Shown one piece after another: positions 1-5,351 of a stretch of 7,869 bases of DNA. Location: positions 1-7,869 of the forward strand of contig CAMVDK010000144.1 in the NCBI GenBank assembly GCA_947166165.1. The letters run 5' to 3'. The notes under the pieces are model-generated. The model had not been told where the DNA came from. It made no database searches and saw nothing but the letters and a program-made list of their open reading frames with translations. Source of the DNA: an uncultured Porphyromonadaceae bacterium. GTDB lineage: Bacteria > Bacteroidota > Bacteroidia > Bacteroidales > Muribaculaceae. Position numbers and translations under genes: made by a program. Numbering within the stretch: the stretch's first letter is position 1; every line of letters starts with the position of its first letter.

Positions 1-167
1 CTCTGGTCAAGACCAAAAGTCTGAAAATAGCCTCGATGGCCGTGGTGACGAGTTTCGTGCAGCTGTGGAGCTACGGTGCGGGGTTCATCCGAGCATGGGT
101 GTGGAAGATCCTGCTCAGGCACGGGCGCGACATCGAACAGGAAATTGCCATGCGTAAAGGGAAATGA
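1..167 (+). CDS. C-terminal end of a membrane protein, probably family 2 glycosyltransferase (partial)
   Basis: The reading frame starting at base 3 is open from the window edge to a TGA at 165-167 and gives the last 54 residues of a protein. They hold a hydrophobic stretch (about residues 9-34) with the pattern FVQLWSYGAGFIRAW, followed by a basic, charged tail ending in RKGK. As I recall, a QL-x-x-YG-x-GF-x-x-A-x-W pattern is typical of the last membrane segment of Bacteroidetes GT2 glycosyltransferases, so I infer an inner-membrane GT2 enzyme with a cytoplasmic C-terminus. The catalytic part lies outside the window, so substrate and product are unknown. radC starts one base after the stop, which suggests shared transcription. 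Another polytopic membrane protein is possible; that this is a real coding end is more certain than the family. Confidence 0.55.
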   Translation, partial: LVKTKSLKIASMAVVTSFVQLWSYGAGFIRAWVWKILLRHGRDIEQEIAMRKGK

Positions 168-168
168 T

Positions 169-867
169 ATGGAGGAGTCGAGGGCGTTGAAAGAAGTGTT
201 CACCGAGGACTCTCGTCCCCGTGAACTGGCGATGAAAGAGGGCTGCGAAGCCTGCTCCACCGCCCAGCTGCTGGCCATCCTCATCGGCAGCGGGAGCCGG
301 GGCGAGAACGTGGTGGATCTGTGCAACCGCATCCTGATGGACCATGACCAGAAACTCTATCTGATCGCGCGTCACAATTACCGCGAGCTGATGACCCGCT
401 ACCGGGGCATCGGTGCGGTGAAAGCCATCGAGATTCTGGCAGCCCTGGAACTGGCTCGCCGGTGCCAGACGGAGGAGTTTGAGGCGAAGCCGCAGGTGAC
501 GAGCAGCACGATGGTATACAACTATATGCGTCCGTTTTTGAACCATCTGCGCCACGAGGAAGTGTGGGTGCTGCTGCTCGACCGCGGCCGCCACATCATC
601 CACCGCGAGCGTCTCAGCCGCGGGGCCACGTCGATGACCGCCATCGAGGTCAAGCAGGTGCTCAAACCGGCCATTGAGATGCTCGCCGACGGCATCATCC
701 TGGCCCACAACCACCCCAGCGACACGCCGCGCCCCAGCACTGCCGACGACCAGCTCACCGACAAGGTGGCCGCGGCCAGCAGGACGATGGACATACAGAT
801 GGTGGACCACATCATTGTTTGCCGCGGCGGTTCCTATTACAGCTACAGCGACCACGGACGCCTTTGA
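169..867 (+). CDS. radC: RadC/UPF0758 family JAB-domain protein
   Basis: This 232-residue protein has the full RadC layout. Residues about 10-60 form the N-terminal UPF0758 region (AILIGSGSRGENV at 36-48). A helix-hairpin-helix-like segment follows (YRGIGAVKAIEILAA, 78-92), and then a JAB/MPN+ metalloprotease-like domain (about 110-232). The metal-binding motif HxHx7SxxD is intact at H180, H182, S190 and D193, with an acidic pair at E130-E131 in the position of the upstream MPN+ glutamate. The usual HNHPSG reads HNHPSD here (D185). The name comes from an old repair phenotype; the family's biochemical role is unsettled. I chose the ATG at 169 because it follows the upstream stop by one base and starts the family-length protein; the in-frame GTG at 76 would overlap the upstream gene and add 31 unrelated residues. 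No own promoter is visible, so it is probably cotranscribed with the preceding gene. Confidence 0.93.
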   Translation: MEESRALKEVFTEDSRPRELAMKEGCEACSTAQLLAILIGSGSRGENVVDLCNRILMDHDQKLYLIARHNYRELMTRYRGIGAVKAIEILAALELARRCQTEEFEAKPQVTSSTMVYNYMRPFLNHLRHEEVWVLLLDRGRHIIHRERLSRGATSMTAIEVKQVLKPAIEMLADGIILAHNHPSDTPRPSTADDQLTDKVAAASRTMDIQMVDHIIVCRGGSYYSYSDHGRL

Positions 868-887
868 GGCCCCAGGCCATCAACATG

Positions 888-919
888 CTTGAAATATCGG
901 AAACTTTTGATTGCTTTTG
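888..919 (+). promoter_or_regulatory. Weak candidate promoter for the GH97 gene
   Basis: TGCTTTTG at 912-919 resembles the Bacteroidetes -7 box TAnnTTTG with one mismatch. CTTG at 888-891, 20 bases upstream, resembles the -33 TTTG with one mismatch. It sits 34 bases before the GH97 start, in the 86-base gap after radC. The match is imperfect, so readthrough from radC is equally possible. Confidence 0.25.
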
Positions 920-953
920 CAAGCCTAAAACAAATTCAAACCAAACGACCAAA

Positions 954-2936
954 ATGAAAAGAGTATTGCTTGCTGCCCTGGCCATGCTGACCGCCGTGAC
1001 GGGGTTCAGCGCCGACGTGGTGAGTTCGCCCGACGGTCGCATCAGTCTGTCGTTCATCATCAATAAAGGCAAACCCTGCTATTCGCTCACCATCGACGGC
1101 ACCGAGGTGGTCAAGCCCAGCCGGCTGGGCCTGCGCCTGGCCGACGGCGCGCTGGGCGAGAACGTGAAGGCCACCGACCGCCAGCGCGACAGCCGCGACG
1201 AGCGATGGGTGCAGCCCTGGGGCGAGGACGACACGGTGCGCAACCACTACAACGAGCTCTCCATCGACCTGCGCGAGCACCAGGGCGGACGCCGGCTGCG
1301 CGTGGTGGCGCGTGTGTTCGACGACGGCATCGGCTTCCGCTACGAGATTCCCGAGCAACCAGGGCTGGGCGAGTTCCAGATCATGGACGAACTCACCGAG
1401 GTCCGTCTGGCCCACGATGCACCGGCGTGGTCGATTCCCACCAACCGCACCGCTTACTTCGAAGGCCTCTACGAGCGCACGGCCCTCACGGCCAAAGACA
1501 CCGTGTGCGTGCCGCTCACCGTGGAATATGCTCCCGGCCTCTTTCTGGCGCTTCACGAAGCCAATCTCACCGACTATGCGAGCCTCAACCTCACGCCCCG
1601 CCGCCAGGCCGACGGCTCGGTGGCGCTGCTGGCGGCACTCACGCCCTGGCAGAGTGGTGTGAAGGTGTACGGACACAGAGGAATGGTGAGCCCCTGGCGC
1701 ACCATCGTGGTGGGACGCACCGCCGGCGACCTGATGCTCTCGCGGCTGATGCTCAACCTGAATGAGCCTTGCCAAATCGACGACACCTCGTGGATTGAAC
1801 CCGGACGCTATCTGGGCATCTGGTGGAGCATCCACAAGAAGCAAAACACCTGGGAGATGGGGCCCACCCACGGCGCCACGACCGAGAACGTGATGCGCTA
1901 CATCGACTTCGCCGCCCGCCACGGCTTTGCCGGCGTGCTGGCCGAAGGATGGAACCCCGGCTGGGGGAAGGGTGAAACGGTCACCTACCTGCGTGCCTAT
2001 CCCGACTTCGACATCGAGCGGGTGTGCCGCTATGCCCTCGACAAGGGTGTGCGCTTCATCGGCCACATGGAGTCGTGGGGCAACGCCGCGCTCATCGAGC
2101 GCGAGATGGACCAAGCCTTCGCCTGGTACAGCCGGCTGGGCATCCGCGCCGTGAAGACGGGCTATGTGGGCAGTGTGCTCGACGGCAAGGAACTGGCCAA
2201 GTCGCAATACGGCATACGCCACTACCGTCGCGTGATTGAGTGCGCCGCGCGTCATCGAATCATGATCGACAACCACGAGCCGGCCATGCCCACCGGCCTG
2301 CAACGCACGTGGCCCAACCTGATGACGCAGGAGGGCGTCCGCGGACAGGAATACAACGCCTGGAGCGCCGACGGTGGCAATCCACCCAGCCACACCGCCA
2401 CGCTGCCATTCACTCGCGGCCTGGCAGGCCCGATGGACTTCACCCCGGCCATCTTCTGGCAGGGCGACGACGTGGTGCCCGGCACTCACCCTCACTCCAC
2501 CCTGGCCAAGCAGCTGGCCGAGTTTGTGGTGCTCTACAGCCCGCTGCAGATGGCTGCCGACGCCATCGAGAACTACGAGGGCCAGCCCGCCCTGACGTTC
2601 ATCGAGAGCTGCCCCACCACATGGAGCCGCACCCTGGTGCCGCACAGCAAAATAGGAGAATACGTCACCGTGGCGCGTCGCGAGCGCGGTGACGGGGGAC
2701 GCTGGTTTGTGGGCAGCATCACCGATGAGCACGCGCGCGCACTCGATCTCCGCCTCGATTTCCTGGAGCCCGGCAGAGAGTACCGCGCGATGATTTACGC
2801 CGACGCTGCCGACGCCGACTATGAGCGCAACCCCTATGCCATGGAAATCCGCCAGCTGACGGTCACCTCTTCCGACGTCCTCACTCTGCGCCTTGTCCGC
2901 AGCGGCGGCTGCGCCATCCGCTTCGAACCAAAGTGA
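954..2936 (+). CDS. Secreted GH97 glycoside hydrolase, SusB-like inverting alpha-glucosidase type
   Basis: This 660-residue protein starts with a Sec signal peptide (basic MKR, hydrophobic core, likely cleavage after FSA at residue 20), placing it in the periplasm. The GH97 order is visible: N-terminal beta-sandwich (about 21-270), catalytic TIM barrel (about 280-560, with LGIWWSIH at 287-294) and C-terminal beta-domain (about 565-658). Candidate catalytic and Ca-binding glutamates are E202 (HEANLTDY), E373 (HMES), E442 (DNHEP), E460 (TQEG) and E466 (GQEY). The spacings E373-E442 (69), E442-E460 (18) and E442-E466 (24) equal those I remember between SusB E439, E508, E526 and E532. KTG (401-403) stands where retaining GH97 alpha-galactosidases have KVD with their Asp nucleophile. 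I therefore infer an inverting enzyme acting on malto-oligosaccharides. The protein is about 78 residues shorter than SusB as I recall it, nearer the length of the retaining members. ATG 954 was chosen over an in-frame ATG at 819 because it begins the signal peptide and does not overlap radC. Confidence 0.92.
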   Translation: MKRVLLAALAMLTAVTGFSADVVSSPDGRISLSFIINKGKPCYSLTIDGTEVVKPSRLGLRLADGALGENVKATDRQRDSRDERWVQPWGEDDTVRNHYNELSIDLREHQGGRRLRVVARVFDDGIGFRYEIPEQPGLGEFQIMDELTEVRLAHDAPAWSIPTNRTAYFEGLYERTALTAKDTVCVPLTVEYAPGLFLALHEANLTDYASLNLTPRRQADGSVALLAALTPWQSGVKVYGHRGMVSPWRTIVVGRTAGDLMLSRLMLNLNEPCQIDDTSWIEPGRYLGIWWSIHKKQNTWEMGPTHGATTENVMRYIDFAARHGFAGVLAEGWNPGWGKGETVTYLRAYPDFDIERVCRYALDKGVRFIGHMESWGNAALIEREMDQAFAWYSRLGIRAVKTGYVGSVLDGKELAKSQYGIRHYRRVIECAARHRIMIDNHEPAMPTGLQRTWPNLMTQEGVRGQEYNAWSADGGNPPSHTATLPFTRGLAGPMDFTPAIFWQGDDVVPGTHPHSTLAKQLAEFVVLYSPLQMAADAIENYEGQPALTFIESCPTTWSRTLVPHSKIGEYVTVARRERGDGGRWFVGSITDEHARALDLRLDFLEPGREYRAMIYADAADADYERNPYAMEIRQLTVTSSDVLTLRLVRSGGCAIRFEPK

Positions 2937-3070
2937 CCTGAAGATTTGTGACCTTTTGATAAGGGTACGATCTACTTGTTGTCCCCAAGTCAGGCCTTGA
3001 AAATGGTGAGCAAGCGTGTGTCGGAACCGTGAAAGGAATGCGGAATTGCCCGAGGGCAACAATTTAGTAA

Positions 3071-3101
3071 CCCAGGGTCACCGCGCAGCGGTGGCCCTGG
3101 G
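3071..3101. repeat. 14-bp stem hairpin with GCA loop
   Basis: The arms 3071-3084 and 3088-3101 pair along all 14 positions, with one G-T wobble at base 3078, around a three-base loop GCA. No T-run follows on either strand, so it is not an intrinsic terminator. It lies inside the 329-bp element. Confidence 0.8.
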
Positions 3102-3120
3102 GGAAGGGATGCAATCCAAG

Positions 3121-3186
3121 TGCCTCTGAAGAAGGCCACATGACAGTGAGGGTGTTCAGCAGCCACAGTAGCCTCTTCCAGAGGCA
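3121..3186. repeat. Imperfect 16-bp inverted pair enclosing 34 bases
   Basis: TGCCTCTGAAGAAGGC (3121-3136) and GCCTCTTCCAGAGGCA (3171-3186) are inverted copies with three mismatches, the outer eight pairs being perfect. It forms the centre of the 329-bp element, flanked on each side by a 14-bp stem hairpin. Confidence 0.65.
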
Positions 3187-3207
3187 TTTCTGCCAGCTGA
3201 TGCAATT

Positions 3208-3238
3208 CCCCGGGCCAACGCTGCGCGTTGTTCTGGGG
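3208..3238. repeat. Second 14-bp stem hairpin with TGC loop
   Basis: The arms 3208-3221 (CCCCGGGCCAACGC) and 3225-3238 pair with two G-T wobbles and one mismatch around the loop TGC. Size and layout match the hairpin at 3071-3101 (GC-rich base, GCGC-centred tip), making the element roughly symmetrical. Confidence 0.7.
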
Positions 3239-3308
3239 TTACCAAGATACAGCCCTCCGGGCATTTCAGTTGGCGTTATTCATGGATGGGGACAACAAGT
3301 ATTTTGAT

Positions 3309-3368
3309 AATCTGCTCACGCTCTGCAACCAAGAACAGTTCTTGCGTGCTATCGCTTGAGCGCAGATT
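3309..3368. repeat. Nested inverted repeats downstream of the 329-bp element
   Basis: AATCTGC (3309-3315) pairs with GCAGATT (3362-3368), CACGC (3317-3321) with GCGTG (3344-3348), and the centre is the palindrome AAGAAC-A-GTTCTT (3331-3343). Together they could form one extended stem-loop. Function unknown. Confidence 0.45.
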
Positions 3369-3418
3369 TCCAAGCGAAGCGTGCCATTTTCATCAATTCG
3401 CCCCGATTATTTTGATCC

Positions 3419-3507
3419 CTTTTGTTCTTATAGTCTAATAAAAGCGGTGGCGGCGGCCACGCCAAGGCGAGGCCGTTATTTTGTTTTCTTTTGTTCTTCT
3501 AGTCTAA
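3419..3507. repeat. Direct repeat: two 20-bp copies 69 bases apart
   Basis: CTTTTGTTCTTATAGTCTAA at 3419-3438 recurs at 3488-3507 with one change (A to C). The bases after each copy are also loosely alike (A-run, then CGG- and CACGC-containing sequence), so a roughly 50-bp unit may have been duplicated. The second unit would run to the dnaB stop codon. A terminator-like hairpin lies between the copies. Confidence 0.75.
3454..3493 (+). terminator. Terminator-like hairpin, possibly bidirectional
   Basis: CGGCC-A-CGCC (3454-3463) pairs with GGCG-A-GGCCG (3466-3475); an A-A mismatch interrupts the stem. On the plus strand the T-rich tract TTATTTTGTTTTCTTTTG (3476-3493) follows. Read on the minus strand, about 60 bases after the dnaB stop, a shorter TTTT stretch lies further downstream. 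It could end transcripts from both convergent genes. Confidence 0.5.
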
Positions 3508-3534
3508 AAAGCCGTATCGGTGGACACGCTGTGG

Positions 3535-5109
3535 TCAGAAGGGCGGCTGCTCGCCAGGAACGGCCGTGAGGTCGGCCTGGGTGGGCGTGAAGCTGGTCGA
3601 AGGTGCGAAGCCGCCATCGGGAGCGGGGGGCTGCGGGTCGGTGTCGTTCATCTTCGACCCGTAGGTGGCCTCGCCGGTCAGGTTATAGCTCTCGTCCCAG
3701 TTCTCGAATCGGGCGAATTTGTGGCGGAACCGCAACTTGATGTCGCCCACGCTGCCGCTGCGGTGCTTGGCGATGATAAACTCCGCCAGGCCGCGGATGT
3801 CGTTGCCCTCGGCGTCTTCGGAGCTGCGTGTGTAGTACTCCGGGCGGTGGATGAAGCACACGATGTCGGCGTCCTGCTCGATGGCTCCCGACTCGCGCAG
3901 GTCGCTCAGCTGGGGCCGCTTGCCGTTGCGGTCGTCGCCGCGCGTCTCCACGCTGCGGTTGAGCTGGCTCAGCGCGATGATGGGGATGTTGAGCTCCTTG
4001 GCCAGCTGCTTGAGCGAGCGTGAGATGGTGCTCACCTCCTGCTCGCGGCTGCCGAATTTCATGCCCGTGGCGTTCATGAGCTGCAGATAGTCGATGATGA
4101 TCATCTGCACGCCGTGCTCGCTCACCAGCCGGCGCGCCTTGGTGTTGAGTTCGAACACCGACAGCGACGGCGTGTCGTCGACGTAGAGTGGGGCAGAGTA
4201 GAGGCTCTTGACGCGCGTCATCAGGTTGTCCCATTCGGCGGTCGAGAGCTGTCCGCTCTTGATTTTCTCGCTCTCCAGCTCGCACACGTTGCTGATGAGG
4301 CGGTTGACCAGCTGCAGGTTGCTCATCTCGAGCGAGAAGATGGCGATGGGGGTGTTGAAGTCGACGGCCATGTTCTTGGCCATCGAGAGCACGAGCGCCG
4401 TCTTGCCCATGGCCGGGCGGGCGGCGATGATGATCAGGTCGCTGTTCTGCCATCCGCTGGTCACCTTGTCGAGGTCGTGGTAGCCCGTCTGCAGGCCGCT
4501 CAGGCCGCTCTCTTTGTTGGCCGCCTCCTCGATTTTGGCCAGTGCCTCGCTAATGATGGGGTCGATCTGGACCACGTCGCGCTTGAGCGTGTTTTTCGAG
4601 ATTTCGAACAGCTTGCCCTCGGCTTCCTGCATGAGGTCGTAGACGTCGATGGTCTCGTCGAAGGCCTGCTGCTGGATGCGGCTCGAAAAGTGGATGAGTT
4701 CGCGGGCCAGGTACTTCTGCGCCACGATGCGGGCGTGGAACTGCACGTTGGCCGCGCTGCTCACGCGCCCCGTCAGTTCGGTGATGCGCACAGCCCCGCC
4801 CACGGCCTCCAGGTTGCCGTCGTTGCGCAGCTGTTCCGTCACGGTGAGCATGTCGATGGGGCGCTGCTTCGACGCCAGCGACACAATCGCCGAGTAAATC
4901 ATCTGGTGGGTGCCGTCGTAGAAGCTCTCCGGCTTGAGGATGTCGCTCACCTCGCTGTAGGCGTCGCGCTCGAGCATCACGGCGCCCAGCACGGCCTCTT
5001 CCACTTGCAGGTCCTGCGGCTGGAGCTTGCCAAACTCGCTCACCACCTCGCTCTCGTGCTGCGGGCGTCGCCGCAGGCCGCGGCTCTCGTTATAGTTGTT
5101 GTCTGCCAT
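3535..5109 (-). CDS. dnaB: Replicative DNA helicase DnaB
   Basis: This 524-residue protein is the hexameric 5'-3' helicase that unwinds DNA at the replication fork and works with primase. The N-terminal DnaB domain spans about residues 34-136 and the RecA-like ATPase about 200-475. Visible motifs are Walker A RPAMGKTA (231-238), the glutamate-containing FSLEMS (259-263, E261), Walker B MIIIDYLQL (336-344, D340) and the SQLNRSVETR / LSDLRESGAIEQDAD region (381-415). The ATPase domain is continuous, with no intein, which dnaB genes often carry. A Pro- and acid-rich tail of about 40 residues ends the protein. The ATG at 5109 was chosen because it begins a normal-length protein (MADNNYNE) and lies just downstream of a consensus promoter; the in-frame ATG at 5205 would place that promoter inside the gene. 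It is convergent with the GH97 gene and divergent from the amylase gene. Confidence 0.97.
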   Translation of the reverse strand: MADNNYNESRGLRRRPQHESEVVSEFGKLQPQDLQVEEAVLGAVMLERDAYSEVSDILKPESFYDGTHQMIYSAIVSLASKQRPIDMLTVTEQLRNDGNLEAVGGAVRITELTGRVSSAANVQFHARIVAQKYLARELIHFSSRIQQQAFDETIDVYDLMQEAEGKLFEISKNTLKRDVVQIDPIISEALAKIEEAANKESGLSGLQTGYHDLDKVTSGWQNSDLIIIAARPAMGKTALVLSMAKNMAVDFNTPIAIFSLEMSNLQLVNRLISNVCELESEKIKSGQLSTAEWDNLMTRVKSLYSAPLYVDDTPSLSVFELNTKARRLVSEHGVQMIIIDYLQLMNATGMKFGSREQEVSTISRSLKQLAKELNIPIIALSQLNRSVETRGDDRNGKRPQLSDLRESGAIEQDADIVCFIHRPEYYTRSSEDAEGNDIRGLAEFIIAKHRSGSVGDIKLRFRHKFARFENWDESYNLTGEATYGSKMNDTDPQPPAPDGGFAPSTSFTPTQADLTAVPGEQPPF

Positions 5110-5138
5110 AGTGTATGTGTTCGTTTCTTTTCCGAGCG

Positions 5139-5169
5139 CAAAATTACTGCTAAATGGGCGCACCGCAAT
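5139..5169 (-). promoter_or_regulatory. dnaB promoter (Bacteroidetes -33/-7 type)
   Basis: On the minus strand TAATTTTG (5146-5139) matches TAnnTTTG exactly. ATTG (5169-5166) lies 19 bases upstream and matches the -33 TTTG at three of four positions. The -7 box ends 29 bases before the dnaB ATG, implying a leader of roughly 20-25 bases. Confidence 0.65.
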
Positions 5170-5283
5170 GCGCATCACCCATAATTTAATTAACAAACAA
5201 TCCACAGGCCATGTGAACGCAGGCGGCGGCGTTTCAAAAAAACGGCTTGCGGTGGTTGGTTTCTCGTTCTCGGTGGCAAAAAT

Positions 5284-5314
5284 TTTGTGGTTTGCGAAAG
5301 TAATTGTATATTTG
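5284..5314 (+). promoter_or_regulatory. Alpha-amylase promoter, full match to the Bacteroidetes consensus
   Basis: TTTG at 5284-5287 is followed by exactly 19 bases and then TATATTTG at 5307-5314, matching every defined position of TTTG-N19-TAnnTTTG. The ATG lies 37 bases beyond the -7 box, giving a leader of about 30 bases. No operator palindrome or riboswitch is evident between them. Confidence 0.8.
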
Positions 5315-5351
5315 CAGCCTGTAAAAGTGAAACTATAACCATCAACCCATT

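Larger units (their letters stand above)
2973..3301. repeat. 329-bp hairpin-rich element with perfect 14-bp terminal inverted repeats
   Basis: TACTTGTTGTCCCC at 2973-2986 is the exact reverse complement of the 14 bases at 3288-3301. Between the arms lie a small palindrome TTGCCCGAGGGCAA (3046-3059), two long hairpins (3071-3101 and 3208-3238), a 16-bp imperfect inverted pair (3121-3136 with 3171-3186) and a short GCCC-TCC-GGGC hairpin (3252-3262). No transposase is encoded. The layout fits a non-autonomous MITE-like or REP-like interspersed repeat, or a large structured RNA; one copy cannot separate these. Confidence 0.6.
2937..3534. other. 598-base gene-free region between the convergent GH97 and dnaB genes
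   Basis: No supportable gene lies here. Short open frames on both strands (for example 3064-3264 minus, and an ATG-poor plus frame from 3071 to 3304) run through the palindromes and match no domain I know. The gap holds the 329-bp palindromic element, a nested hairpin at 3309-3368, and a terminator-like hairpin between two copies of a 20-bp repeat; these are listed separately. Confidence 0.8.

Noticed and set aside
819..953. Longer GH97 start at ATG 819
   Set aside because: It would overlap radC and put 45 unrelated residues before an evident signal peptide that begins at ATG 954.
936..3062. Open frame of 708 codons on the minus strand opposite the GH97 gene
   Set aside because: It is low-complexity His/Val/Ala/Gly-rich, has no recognisable domain, and mirrors a gene with a clear signal peptide and catalytic motifs. 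High GC at third positions explains the lack of stops.
2990..3264. Small minus-strand open frames (66 and 71 codons) inside the 329-bp element
   Set aside because: They run through the hairpin arms, show no domain and overlap each other; more likely chance frames in repeat DNA.
3535..5109. Intein in dnaB
   Set aside because: The ATPase motifs from Walker A to the RESGAIEQ region run without interruption at normal spacing.
4114..5184. Open frame of 356 codons on the plus strand opposite dnaB
   Set aside because: Antisense to the complete and conserved dnaB gene, with no domain or plausible start context.
5291..5314. Alternative -33 box TTTG at 5291-5294 for the amylase promoter
   Set aside because: Only 12 bases separate it from the -7 box, while TTTG at 5284-5287 gives the expected 19.
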